A stretch of 64,000 nt of DNA from Mycobacterium mantenii (GTDB taxonomy: Bacteria; Actinomycetota; Actinomycetes; Mycobacteriales; Mycobacteriaceae). Below are positions 1 to 7,850 of this stretch, piece after piece (the stretch's first letter is position 1; each line of letters begins with the position of its first letter). The stretch covers positions 1,798,001 to 1,862,000 of the forward strand of contig NZ_AP022590.1 in the NCBI RefSeq assembly GCF_010731775.1, read 5' to 3'. The translations under genes were made by a program, and so were the position numbers. The notes under the pieces are model-generated. The model was given only the letters and a program-made list of their open reading frames with translations. It had not been told where the DNA came from and made no database searches.

Positions 1-780
1 GACATCATCCCCGACGCGCTGATCTTGCAATGCACAACGCAAGGCGCCGACGTCGAGGGTGACGCGCCCGCCGTCAGGGTCGCGTACGTCGACGACGACG
101 AAGCCCAACTCTCGGACGAGGCCGACGAAATACCAGAAGCCCAACCGGATCTGGCCGAACGAATCATCTATACCTCCAAGGTGACCCAACTTGTTAGGCT
201 GTCTAACGAACAATTTTTACAGCCCTCCACGGCCGAGACCATTGCCCAGTCGGTGGCTCGTGCGGTCACTCGCCGCGGTGACCTGTTCTTCACCACCCAG
301 CCCGCACCTGTAGCGCCTGCCGTGGCACCAGTCGCGGGCCTGTTCAACGTCCCGGGCCTGATCGACGGCGGCCACGTCGCCGACGACCTCGACGTACTGA
401 TCGACCTCATCGCGACGCTGCAGCACAACCTGGCGACACCGAGCCTGCTGCTGCTCGATCCGACAGGATGGGCAGCCTTCCGCAAGTTGAAGACGGGCAC
501 CGACCGCAACCTCAGCCTGCTTGGCGCCGGCACCAGCGACGCCCAAGCCATGCTGCTGAGCCTTCCGGTCATCGTCAACAACGCGGTGCCCACAGGCGAA
601 GGCGCAGTCATCGACCGCAACGCGATCATGTCCGCAGTCGGCACACTCAAGGTTGCAACCAGCGACGACCGCTACTTCGAGACCGACAGCGTCGCCGTCC
701 GCGCCACCTGGCGACTCGGCCACACCGTGGTCCGCCCAGAGCGCATCGGCACGTTCACCATCGGCGAGGGCGGCAGCTAG
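1..780 (+). CDS. Phage major capsid protein, C-terminal part (HK97-type), 5' end outside window
   Basis: The frame is open to the left edge, so this is the C-terminal ~259 residues of a longer protein. Sequence features such as a TPSLLLLDPTGWAAFRKLK segment followed by LPVIVNNAVP and a C-terminal region with RATWRLGHTVVRPERIGTFTIG are typical of the P-domain and A-domain end of HK97-fold capsid proteins in actinobacterial prophages. It would form the icosahedral shell. The HNH nuclease and terminase-like genes that follow on the same strand fit a phage structural module. A TTG at 25 could be read as a start but codons upstream remain open and the family is longer, so truncation by the window edge is preferred. 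Family assignment is from pattern recognition. Confidence 0.75.
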   Translation, partial: DIIPDALILQCTTQGADVEGDAPAVRVAYVDDDEAQLSDEADEIPEAQPDLAERIIYTSKVTQLVRLSNEQFLQPSTAETIAQSVARAVTRRGDLFFTTQPAPVAPAVAPVAGLFNVPGLIDGGHVADDLDVLIDLIATLQHNLATPSLLLLDPTGWAAFRKLKTGTDRNLSLLGAGTSDAQAMLLSLPVIVNNAVPTGEGAVIDRNAIMSAVGTLKVATSDDRYFETDSVAVRATWRLGHTVVRPERIGTFTIGEGGS

Positions 781-928
781 ACGTGAGGCAGCAGCGCAGC
801 GGCGACGTCGGCAGTGTCATGGCAGCCGACACCGTCGCGCCTGCTGCACACGAAACCCGTTGGCCGCGGCCTGTTCTAAACGCGCCGAGCAGGTCGCGGT
901 CGGCGGGCCAACCGCGAGAGGTCTACTG

Positions 929-1213
929 ATGTCGAACACCTCAACCCGCCTGCGGCGCGCCTGCTTTCGGCGCGACGACTACACCTGCGTCCAATGCGGC
1001 TACGAAGGCGAACCCCGCAGCGGCGAGCTGCACGTCGACCACATCATCAACCGCGCCGAAGGCGGCACCGACGACCTCGACAACCTGCAGACCTTATGCA
1101 CACGCTGCCACCAACCGAAGAGCCAAGCCGAAGCCGCACGCGGACGACAACGCCACAGCGGCAAACGCCGACCACCACTACACCCAGCCGACGCCATGTC
1201 GGATTTGCTGTGA
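929..1213 (+). CDS. HNH endonuclease, phage type
   Basis: A 94-residue single-domain protein. It has a zinc-knuckle CVQCG near residue 21, a core HVDHI motif and a second NLQTLC..CH pair, which together form the HNH beta-beta-alpha-metal fold. Small free-standing HNH proteins beside terminase genes are common in tailed phages of actinobacteria, where they assist terminase cleavage at cos. The ATG at 929 is preferred because a GAGAGG purine run lies 9 bases upstream; the open frame extends further left but has no conserved sequence. It lies 149 bp after the capsid stop and 133 bp before the terminase-like gene. Catalytic residues look intact. Confidence 0.85.
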   Translation: MSNTSTRLRRACFRRDDYTCVQCGYEGEPRSGELHVDHIINRAEGGTDDLDNLQTLCTRCHQPKSQAEAARGRQRHSGKRRPPLHPADAMSDLL

Positions 1214-1346
1214 CAGCATCACCGCAGCTCAAGCGCATAGGGGGGGTAACCCCGGCGGGCAAGGGCCTACAGCCTGTCGGCATAGGGCCCGCCTGTCCGC
1301 CGATGCGCCGGGAAATTCTGGCGGGCGCCGTTCTTGGGAGGGCTGA

Positions 1347-1715
1347 ATGACCACTTCTGCCGCTGGTAGGCGGCTTCGGGCCGCCTTGTCCGACGCACTG
1401 AAAAGGGAGTCCGAAAAGGCGGGTTTGCCGCTGGTTTTCGACGCCCGGGAGCAGGCCCATGTGGATGCGGCGGTGCGGGCGGCCGATCATGTCGCCAAGC
1501 TGCAGCGGCTGCTCAACGAGGAGATGCGCGGTGAGAGGCGTGTGTCTGTCGCGGCGAAGTTGATGGCCGAGATCCGGCTCCAGGATCAGGTCGTCGCCGA
1601 CCATGTCGGGAAGATCGGCCTGCCCGAGCTGGCGCCGACCAAGTCGGCCCAGCAGCAGGCGGCTGCGACCGCGCGGTGGGGCGTGAACAGGCCGCCGAAA
1701 CGAGTAAGGAGCTAA
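1347..1715 (+). CDS. Putative terminase small subunit-like protein
   Basis: A 122-residue, mostly alpha-helical, charged protein. The central part (about residues 30-90) is a helical hairpin with EQAHVDAAVRAADHV and LMAEIRLQDQVV stretches. A C-terminal Gln/Ala-rich segment and a basic PPKRVRS tail follow. This arrangement resembles the short terminase small-subunit-like proteins of mycobacterial prophages. The gene position next to an HNH nuclease supports a DNA-packaging role. A strong GGGAGGG ribosome site 6 bases before the ATG fixes the start. No large terminase subunit is in the window. The function is an inference from context and length; it could be another small phage protein. Confidence 0.45.
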   Translation: MTTSAAGRRLRAALSDALKRESEKAGLPLVFDAREQAHVDAAVRAADHVAKLQRLLNEEMRGERRVSVAAKLMAEIRLQDQVVADHVGKIGLPELAPTKSAQQQAAATARWGVNRPPKRVRS

Positions 1716-1718
1716 GGG

Positions 1719-2027
1719 GTGCCGATCGTTGACGGTGGCGCTGTCAGGCCACGGCGGGGTGTGTATGCGGCGGTTGCGGAGGCTATTGATGAGGAGTTCC
1801 GCAAGCTGGCGGTGTTGGGTCGCGAGCCGGAGGCTGTGTGGCCGCGGTGGCGGGCGATGATGGCCTATGGGGCGACGGTCGAGGTGCCGGCGTTTTTGGT
1901 GCCGCGGGAGATGCGGCCGCGGCTGGAGGCTGGGCGTCCGATGCTGGTGGCTCGCGTGTCGGCCGACGACGAGATCAGCTTCCGCGTCGAGACAATCGCC
2001 GAGGCTACAGAGCGTCTCGGGCTGTGA
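1719..2027 (+). CDS. Hypothetical prophage protein, 102 aa
   Basis: I do not recognise this protein. It begins with GTG three bases after the preceding stop and ends inside the start of the next gene (GTGA overlap at 2024-2027), so it is translated as part of a small operon. It is 102 residues, slightly acidic at the C-terminus, with no signal peptide, membrane segment or Cys motif. An EEFRKLAVLGREPEAVWPRW stretch suggests an amphipathic helical N-terminal half. The coupling to the terminase-like gene upstream and phosphatase-like gene downstream suggests a phage accessory role only. Confidence 0.6.
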   Translation: MPIVDGGAVRPRRGVYAAVAEAIDEEFRKLAVLGREPEAVWPRWRAMMAYGATVEVPAFLVPREMRPRLEAGRPMLVARVSADDEISFRVETIAEATERLGL

Positions 2028-2920
2028 GCCTGCATGTCTGCTTTTTGTGCAGTTTCAACCGCGGCCGGAGCGTCATGGCCGCGGCGATGTTCAAACACGA
2101 GCTGCGCCAGCGCGGTTTAGGTGATGTGGTGCGGGTGTCGAGCGCGGGCACCTGTATCACTTGCGCGGATCACGGTCCGGCTGACGAGCGGGCGTTCTGG
2201 GTGCTGCACCGGCACGGCTATCGGGTGCCGCTCGGGCATCGCACGCAGCTACTCAACGCGGACCGACTGAACGCCGACCTCGTCGTGGCTTTCGGCGCCG
2301 AGCATGTCGACCTGCTCCGTAAGTGGGGCGTCGACGATGACCGCATCAGGTGCCTCCACGCGAAGAATCCGCACACTCTGCGCCAGTTTGAGGACGCCTA
2401 CGGCCGGATCGAGGCGGCGATGCCCGCGCTGCTGGCGTGGGTTGAGCAGCGGCGCCCGGTGTGGTGGCGGTGGTGGAAGCTAACGCCGGATGGTGTGTTG
2501 GCGTCGCCGATTGGCGGATACCGTTGGGAGACGGCCGATTACAAGGCGTTCTGTCCGCACCCCATCAAGGGCAGCTGTAGCTGCGGTGTCTATGCGTTCA
2601 CGAGCGCGGCTGACTGCCATGCCCATATCGACGCGACCGGACGATTCGCTCCCGACTTGCTCGCCCCGTCTGAGTGCGCCGGCGTGGTGCTCGGGCGGGT
2701 GCAGCTGAGTGCTGACGCCTACCTCGCCAAGGCCGGGCTGTCGGTGACTCGGCGAGGCGTGCCCAGGCGGGGTGACCCGGTGCGGTCCGCTTCGCCTGAA
2801 TGGCTGGCATCGGGTGCCCGGATCATGCGGTTGCGCAGCACCGGCGATCAGGCCCTCGACGACCGGCTCGCCCAGCGATACGGGGTGCCAGTATTCGGCG
2901 ATCGAGACAGGCGACACTAG
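2024..2920 (+). CDS. Low-molecular-weight phosphatase-like domain fused to an actinobacterial CSCG domain
   Basis: A 298-residue protein starting at a GTG that overlaps the previous stop. Residues about 5-140 match the low-molecular-weight protein-tyrosine phosphatase or arsenate reductase fold: the phosphate loop C9-SFNRG-R15-S follows beta-strand VCFL as in the family. The usual acidic DP motif that supplies the general-acid Asp appears as KNPHT here, so catalysis may be weak or absent. Residues about 150-298 carry a second domain with PHPIKGSCSCGVYAF, a Cys-rich actinobacterial/phage module I recognise only as a recurrent domain of unknown function. Two-domain architecture is unusual. It may act on host regulatory phosphoproteins, but that is inference. 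Confidence 0.6.
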   Translation: MSLHVCFLCSFNRGRSVMAAAMFKHELRQRGLGDVVRVSSAGTCITCADHGPADERAFWVLHRHGYRVPLGHRTQLLNADRLNADLVVAFGAEHVDLLRKWGVDDDRIRCLHAKNPHTLRQFEDAYGRIEAAMPALLAWVEQRRPVWWRWWKLTPDGVLASPIGGYRWETADYKAFCPHPIKGSCSCGVYAFTSAADCHAHIDATGRFAPDLLAPSECAGVVLGRVQLSADAYLAKAGLSVTRRGVPRRGDPVRSASPEWLASGARIMRLRSTGDQALDDRLAQRYGVPVFGDRDRRH

Positions 2921-2924
2921 GTAG

Positions 2925-3386
2925 ATGAAGATTGCGGATTCGCGATCGGCTGCCCGCTATCCCGACTGGGAGACCGACCCTGTCACCGGCTACAAAGATG
3001 CAGTCGAACCAGCCGAGCCTGGCGAAATCCACGCTTGGCTCTACACGCCGGACGACGTTGGCCCAGCGCGCTGGATTCTCAATCAACGTGGCACGGCCCT
3101 TCTACAGGATGGGCACGTAGAGGCCGCATGCGGCCTAAGCCTTCGGGTCATCTATCGCATGTCGTTCGACATGACACAGGACAACGCGTGTCCCCGGTGT
3201 GTACGGATAGCGCGTTTGTGGCAGACCAGCCGCGCCGAGTATTACGAGCTGATCAGGGAGCGCCACGAGCGATGGGCTGAACGCGACAGGCGACGGTACA
3301 AAGCCCTCGACGCCAACGACTTAGCGCGTCAAGACTCATACGGTACCGACCCCATCGAGGACGACGACAGCGGCGAGCCGCTATAG
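2925..3386 (+). CDS. Hypothetical prophage protein with CPRC motif, 153 aa
   Basis: Unrecognised. It starts 5 bases after the phosphatase-like gene and is probably co-transcribed with it. A Cys-Gly near residue 67 and a CPRC motif near residue 91 could form a small zinc site. The C-terminal third is strongly charged (RERHERWAERDRRRYKAL) and likely helical, ending in an acidic tail. This is the last rightward gene of the cluster; it converges with the leftward gene at 3390, leaving only three bases between the stops. Confidence 0.6.
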   Translation: MKIADSRSAARYPDWETDPVTGYKDAVEPAEPGEIHAWLYTPDDVGPARWILNQRGTALLQDGHVEAACGLSLRVIYRMSFDMTQDNACPRCVRIARLWQTSRAEYYELIRERHERWAERDRRRYKALDANDLARQDSYGTDPIEDDDSGEPL

Positions 3387-3389
3387 GCG

Positions 3390-3590
3390 TCAGTTGCGTT
3401 GCTCGTTCGCCCACACTTCGCGGTACTTGCGGGCAGCCTTAGCGTCGTCCCACTCAAACAGGCTGTGTAGCGGGGAATCCGGCGACCGCGCCGCATCCAC
3501 AACCACCTGCTCTGTCAGCTCGTCGCCGTGCTCGGCAGCAAGCCGTTCAAGCTCGCGACGCTGCTCAGGACTCATTTCTGGCACGGTCAC
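3390..3590 (-). CDS. Hypothetical small phage-type protein, 66 aa
   Basis: A 66-residue, highly charged helical protein beginning MTVPEMSPEQRRELER. No recognised domain. Its ATG overlaps the TGA of the upstream membrane-protein gene (ATGA at 3587-3590), so it is translationally coupled as the last gene of a three-gene leftward operon. Amphipathic helices and the EWDDAKAARKYREVW segment could mediate protein contacts. Function unknown. Confidence 0.55.
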   Translation of the reverse strand: MTVPEMSPEQRRELERLAAEHGDELTEQVVVDAARSPDSPLHSLFEWDDAKAARKYREVWANEQRN

Positions 3591-3928
3591 ATCCTTCCTG
3601 CCCTCATAGGTTCGGTCCTCGACCAGTGGTCGGCCGCTCGGCGCCGTGGCATGACGGGCGTTGGTAGTTGCGGCACCTGGCGAGCGATCAGCGCGCGGTG
3701 CTCCCAGTCGGCGCGGGCCGCGATCGCCTCACGGCTTCGACGTTCCCGAAGCGCCCAATACACGCCACCACCGACAGCGAGGCCGCCGAAAAGCCACGGG
3801 TGCGCGACGGCCATAGCTAGCACGAGGACGGTCAGCGTGACCGCAGCGGCCGGGTGCCGGTCGTACCAGGTGCCCCGATCGGGGCACCTGGACTCGTAAC
3901 CGCACCGCGCGCAGGCTTGGCTAGCCAC
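3587..3928 (-). CDS. Small membrane protein with N-terminal zinc-ribbon-like Cys motif
   Basis: A 113-residue protein read from a GTG at 3928 that overlaps the end of the upstream gene by 8 bases. Residues 6-16 contain C-ARCG-YESRC, a possible treble-Cys metal site. They are followed by two hydrophobic segments (VTLTVLVLAMAVAHPWLF and GGLAVGGGVYWAL), so the Cys motif and the charged C-terminus probably face the same side of the membrane. The N-terminal RGTWYDRHP linker is of a type seen in mycobacterial prophage and plasmid proteins. Specific function unknown. The longer upstream reading frame is rejected because it overlaps the well-formed 3921-4250 gene. Confidence 0.55.
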   Translation of the reverse strand: MASQACARCGYESRCPDRGTWYDRHPAAAVTLTVLVLAMAVAHPWLFGGLAVGGGVYWALRERRSREAIAARADWEHRALIARQVPQLPTPVMPRRRAADHWSRTEPMRAGRM

Positions 3929-4250
3929 GGACCCATCCTCGCGCTTCGGCGGCCGCGTTGAGGAGCGCCAGCGCGAGGTCTTGGGCCTCGTCGGGCGAGA
4001 GCTCGCTGCCGCGGAGGCACACGTCGATCGTCGGGGCGTCCTCGCCGTTGTCGACTCGGCCGTCACCGAGCTGTACGCCTACGGTGCGCACTTCGGCGAT
4101 CACTTCGGCGGCGCCGTTCAAGACGACGCGCTCCGGCCCGCGGAAGCAACGGCACTCGTTATCCCAGAATGCCCAGTCGTCGGCGTCGGATGTCGCACCG
4201 TCTGGCAGCGGAACAGTGGGGCGCGGGCTGGGTGTGGTTGTCATACTCAT
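3921..4250 (-). CDS. Hypothetical phage-type protein, 109 aa
   Basis: First gene of the leftward operon 4250-3390. The 109-residue product has a Pro/Thr-rich N-terminus, an ADDWAFWDNECRC segment and a C-terminal region (SELSPDEAQDLALALLNAAAEARGW) characteristic of small proteins of actinobacterial prophages and plasmids that I know only as hypothetical. It lacks membrane segments. The divergent or upstream region 4251-4503 has no gene and presumably holds the promoter, with an A+T-rich patch around 4423-4460. Confidence 0.6.
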   Translation of the reverse strand: MSMTTTPSPRPTVPLPDGATSDADDWAFWDNECRCFRGPERVVLNGAAEVIAEVRTVGVQLGDGRVDNGEDAPTIDVCLRGSELSPDEAQDLALALLNAAAEARGWVRG

Positions 4251-4503
4251 CGTGTCGAACTCCTTGCTTTGTCATCTGGTTCGGCCATTCCCCGGGGCCC
4301 GTTCCGAGCGGGTCGCCGGGGCCTTCCGCAGTATGCGGGAAGTCGTGGGGCGTGTGGGGCAAGATCGACGCGCCGTAGGGCGCGTCAGCAACTCTGGACG
4401 CACTTTGGACACAAACTTCTGTCAAAACGCGACAAAAATTGTTAGCTATAGGGACGTATTGTCGCTGGTGAATCCAGATTTCGGCCCCTGACCAGGTAGC
4501 TCT

Positions 4504-4531
4504 GTGGGGGTTCAAGTCCCCCCTCGGACAC
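4504..4531 (+). repeat. Attachment-site-like tRNA 3' end (att1), tRNA-Leu-type T arm and acceptor
   Basis: The 28 bases form a perfect T-arm (five G, TTCAAGT loop, five C) followed by CTCGGACAC, as in the 3' end of mycobacterial tRNA-Leu genes. No tRNA 5' half precedes it, so this is not a functional tRNA but an att core left by integration. The stop codon and last five codons of the serine recombinase gene lie inside this segment. Partial copies occur at 25565-25615 and 30325-30376. Identification as tRNA-Leu is from memory of the acceptor sequence. Confidence 0.6.
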
Positions 4532-6158
4532 ATCCGGCGACACGACTTAAGTCGGCCGTCGCCTTGACTTGTCGCAGATGCGGATCGTAATCAAGGCGGA
4601 GCCCCAGGCTCGCGTACACCTCGGCGCGTTCCGCCCCGGTCGCCGCACCGAGCACGGCTGACAGCCCACCCAGTTCCTCGACCAATTCGCTGATCTGTGC
4701 CGCAGACATGACGCGGGGCCGCTCCGCTTGCTCAAGACGGGCCTTCAGCTCGTCGCGCTCGGCGGTGCGGCGACGCAATGCGGCGGTTAGGTCCTCCACG
4801 GCCACGCCGGACTCCACGGCGCTAACCAAAGCAGCAACCTTGGCATTCGCCTCGCGAAGCTGGCGCTGCAGGGCGGCGTAGCCAGTGCCGGCTGCCGGGT
4901 CCACATCCTGCCCGCGTGCGAGGTCTTCCGGATCGGCCAGGCTGGCGATCCATTCGTCAAGTCGCGCAGTCACCTCGTCTTCACGGAGATAGACGGTGCG
5001 CGGATGATCACTCAGGTCCACAGGTACAGAGCGCGACTTGCCCAGCTCACAACGGTAGAGAATGCGGGTCGTTCGTTTCCCGACGCGAGCGGCCCCCTGC
5101 ATCCGCCGTCCACACGCGGCGCAGAACAACAGGCCGCGCAGCGCATACGGCACTGTCGATTCTCTGCTGCAAACGAGACCGGGACCACGCCGTGCCTGCG
5201 TCCGAAGGCGAACAGCCTGCACCAGTTCATCGGGAATCAGCGCTTCATGTGTGCGGCGATCTGGTGCGATCCAGTCGGCCTCATCACGCCACCGCATGCG
5301 AGTCTCATACCCCGCCGCGACATCGTCGGGGTTGACCAGGACCTCGTATTTCTCCTGCTTGCCCCAAACACGGATACCGCGGTACGCCGGGTTGTCGAGT
5401 ATGGCGCGGATCGCCGAATGGGACCACCCTCGCGGGTCACGGTGACGATTCCGCACCGGGTCGTACTGGCTCGGTGACGGCACGCCATCGTCGGTGAGCT
5501 GTTGCGCGATGTAGCGCAGGCCCGCTCCGTCGGCGTACATGCGGTAGATCCGCTCGACAACCGAAGATGTCGCGGGGTCAGGTTCGAGGCGGTGAAGCCG
5601 CTGCCCAAGATTGGCCTTAGCAGGGTTTGGGTGCGGGCCGGCATCGACGAGCCGGTAACCGTAGGGTGGTCGACCACCGAGATATCTGGCCGTGTCCTGC
5701 GCAAGTGCCGACATCGCGGTACGGACGCGCATCTGGATTCGAGCGCGCTCTCCCTTGCTCATGCCACCGAACAGAGTCATCACCAGGTCGTGTGCCTCGG
5801 AGCCGGGATCAACCGCTCCGCCGACCTCGGGTACCCACAGGCCGACGCCGTAGTGCGTGAGGACAGGGAAGGTGAGCGCGAACTGCGGCCCGTAGAACGC
5901 ACGGGCGGGTTCCCCGATCACTACAGCATCAAAGCTACGGTCCCGACAAGCGACATCAGCAAGGAGACGTGACGCCTCTGGCCTGCGCTTCCACGGCAGC
6001 GAACGGCTCTGTCCCACATCGAAGTAGTCAGCGGCGAGGACTCCGCCGTGCGGAGTGATCAAGTCCATGGCCCGCCGCTTCTGCCAGCTGCGGCTCGCCT
6101 CCGGATCTTGAGCGTCCTCCGTGCTCACTCGGCCATAGAAGGCGAACCTCAGACTCAC
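4512..6158 (-). CDS. Large serine recombinase/integrase
   Basis: A 548-residue site-specific DNA recombinase. The N-terminal resolvase domain (about 1-150) has FYGRVST with nucleophile Ser12 and later FGGMSKGERARIQMRVR. A recombinase domain (about 165-290) includes YADGAGLRYIAQQL and the zinc-ribbon LFCAACGRRM with a second Cys near YRCELGKS. A coiled-coil C-terminal part follows. The enzyme would cut and rejoin att sites by a Ser-linked intermediate to integrate or excise the element. GTG 6158 overlaps the stop of the 65-aa gene (GTGA), making it last in the rep-tra operon. Its 3' end sits in the tRNA-like att core. AICE integrases are more often tyrosine enzymes, so a serine enzyme next to a tRNA-derived site is notable. 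Confidence 0.9.
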   Translation of the reverse strand: MSLRFAFYGRVSTEDAQDPEASRSWQKRRAMDLITPHGGVLAADYFDVGQSRSLPWKRRPEASRLLADVACRDRSFDAVVIGEPARAFYGPQFALTFPVLTHYGVGLWVPEVGGAVDPGSEAHDLVMTLFGGMSKGERARIQMRVRTAMSALAQDTARYLGGRPPYGYRLVDAGPHPNPAKANLGQRLHRLEPDPATSSVVERIYRMYADGAGLRYIAQQLTDDGVPSPSQYDPVRNRHRDPRGWSHSAIRAILDNPAYRGIRVWGKQEKYEVLVNPDDVAAGYETRMRWRDEADWIAPDRRTHEALIPDELVQAVRLRTQARRGPGLVCSRESTVPYALRGLLFCAACGRRMQGAARVGKRTTRILYRCELGKSRSVPVDLSDHPRTVYLREDEVTARLDEWIASLADPEDLARGQDVDPAAGTGYAALQRQLREANAKVAALVSAVESGVAVEDLTAALRRRTAERDELKARLEQAERPRVMSAAQISELVEELGGLSAVLGAATGAERAEVYASLGLRLDYDPHLRQVKATADLSRVAGCVRGGT

Positions 6159-6352
6159 CCCACTACCCTTCCTGATCCGAGCATCCGGTCCCGCACCGCC
6201 ATTATCACGTGTACCAGCGCGCTGTTGGCCTCGCGCGACAGTCGATAGTGGTCGGGCAGGACAATTTCAACATCCCCCACTGACATCGTCGGCGCAGCGA
6301 TTCGAGCGTCACCCTCGCACCGGGCATTTGCTGTTGGGGATCCGTCAGCCAT
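6155..6352 (-). CDS. 65-aa protein in the xis position between rep and integrase
   Basis: Its ATG overlaps the end of the replication gene by 8 bases and its TGA overlaps the integrase GTG, so it is embedded in the same translationally coupled operon. In pSAM2-type elements the gene between rep and int is xis, the excision factor, but this product shows no obvious winged-helix. It has an N-terminal Ala/Gly/Asp-rich stretch and a C-terminal VEIVLPDHYRLSREANSALV helix-rich region. I infer a recombination directionality factor or accessory protein from position alone. Expression level would be tied to rep and int. Confidence 0.5.
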   Translation of the reverse strand: MADGSPTANARCEGDARIAAPTMSVGDVEIVLPDHYRLSREANSALVHVIMAVRDRMLGSGRVVG

Positions 6353-7850
6353 CGCATCCCCCTGGCAAATCCCATCGCTGGTTGCGGGCTTTGCCACGGA
6401 CTTCCATCAGTCCGATGCGACGGGCGTCTATGCATCGGAGAGCCGCGGAGTTCACGAGGGTGCGATCACCGAGGCTGGTGAGGCCGGCACGGTCGAACTC
6501 CCACACCACCAGATCATCGCTATCGGTGGGGTCGAAACCTAAATCATGTTGGTATGCAGTGCTTTTCAGACGTTGTTCACGTGTCCAGGTGGCGCGGCGT
6601 TCCCGCAGCGCGGTCATCGTGGTGGAGTAGCGGCGGGATTTGCTGGTGATGTGCCCGCGGTAGCCCAGGGTGTGCAGCCACCGGCCGACACCGGCCAGTC
6701 CCCTATCGGCGAGTTGGCTGATGGTGGTCAGGATCGCCCGGACGTGATCGGACACATCCAAGTTGGCGATGGCCTCGGTGGAGATTCGTCGCGCGCTAAT
6801 CCCTACGTCGGCTAAGGATTTGGTGACGTATTTCGCGAGGTAGCGAGCTACGCGGCGGCCTGGCAACATCCGGCCGTGTGGTGAATCGTCCTGCACAGCA
6901 GGACTTTCCGTGCCAGCGTGCCGGTTGTCGATGGGTTGAGTGTCGACTTGTGTGCCGAACCTGATCACCCGTGTCGCGGTATCTGAGGATGGGTCGGTGA
7001 CCGTCACGGCTACGGTTCGAGCGGCCTGTTGGACGATGGTGGCCAGTTCGGTGGCTGTGAGGGGCGCTTGCCAGTAATGACCGCCGCAGTTATCGCCGTC
7101 GGGCGGGTCGAGGCGGATCAGGGCATGAATATGCGGGATGAGCCGGGCTTGCAATTCGACGACTTTGATGAAGCTGACCCGCACCGCATCCGGGTCGGCG
7201 CCCGTGGCGCGTAGCTCTCGGCGGAGTGTGCGGCGCAGGGTGATGGTGAAGCGTCGCCACAGTTCTGGCATGTGCCATGTGAACAGCACATGCCCGATGT
7301 AGTCGTAGCAGTCCGCGCAGATCGGCTGTCCCACATGGATGTCCGCTTCTCCGTGAGCTGTGCTGCACCACAGCGGTTTTCCATGCGGGCAGCGGCGGTA
7401 GCGGCCAGTCCCGTGGTGGTCGCGGCACACCCGGAGGCGCTTGTCGCCTGCACGTGAGGTGGTGTGGACCGGCCCGTAGCTGGGCGCGGTCAGGGTAACG
7501 AACACCTGCGGACGATCCGCCACTGCTTCGGGGATGTCGTGGTGGCCGCCGGCGGTGCCAGCGTGCACCAGTTGCCACGTGTCGCGAGCGTAGAGGTCCG
7601 AGCACGACGGGCAGATCTGGGCGCGGCGGTTATTGCACCGTGTCCACACGACCCGATCGCGGCCGAACTCGTCTGTACCCGTGAGTTGAATGGGGTGGGC
7701 GCAGAAGCCAACGGATTCCGCGCGCCGCCACCAGGATTCGAATCCCATTGAGGACGCGCGGCGCACCATCTGCTCCACCACCGCGTTGGCGTCGATTGTG
7801 GCGGCTATCCCGGGCAACGCCAGCGCGAGGGCCGTCGTTGCAGTAGTCAC
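6345..7850 (-). CDS. Replication initiator, RepSA-type HUH protein of an AICE
   Basis: A 501-residue protein. It has Cys/His clusters (CPSCSDLY, CPHGKPLWC, CADCYDY), a HUH metal-binding motif H240-I-H242 in IPHIHALIRLD, and the downstream Y337-LAK-Y341 with the catalytic tyrosine. These are the hallmarks of the rolling-circle initiators of Streptomyces-type AICEs such as pSAM2 RepSA. It would nick the element origin after excision and start rolling-circle replication. ATG 7850 overlaps the stop of the FtsK gene (ATGA). Length and motif order match the family. I see no frameshift. The replication origin is usually inside or next to rep; I cannot point to it. Confidence 0.85.
   Translation of the reverse strand: MTTATTALALALPGIAATIDANAVVEQMVRRASSMGFESWWRRAESVGFCAHPIQLTGTDEFGRDRVVWTRCNNRRAQICPSCSDLYARDTWQLVHAGTAGGHHDIPEAVADRPQVFVTLTAPSYGPVHTTSRAGDKRLRVCRDHHGTGRYRRCPHGKPLWCSTAHGEADIHVGQPICADCYDYIGHVLFTWHMPELWRRFTITLRRTLRRELRATGADPDAVRVSFIKVVELQARLIPHIHALIRLDPPDGDNCGGHYWQAPLTATELATIVQQAARTVAVTVTDPSSDTATRVIRFGTQVDTQPIDNRHAGTESPAVQDDSPHGRMLPGRRVARYLAKYVTKSLADVGISARRISTEAIANLDVSDHVRAILTTISQLADRGLAGVGRWLHTLGYRGHITSKSRRYSTTMTALRERRATWTREQRLKSTAYQHDLGFDPTDSDDLVVWEFDRAGLTSLGDRTLVNSAALRCIDARRIGLMEVRGKARNQRWDLPGGCDG

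Noticed and set aside
4485..4531. A tRNA gene ending at 4531
   Set aside because: Only the T arm and acceptor 3' strand are present; no D arm, anticodon arm or matching 5' acceptor strand precedes it.
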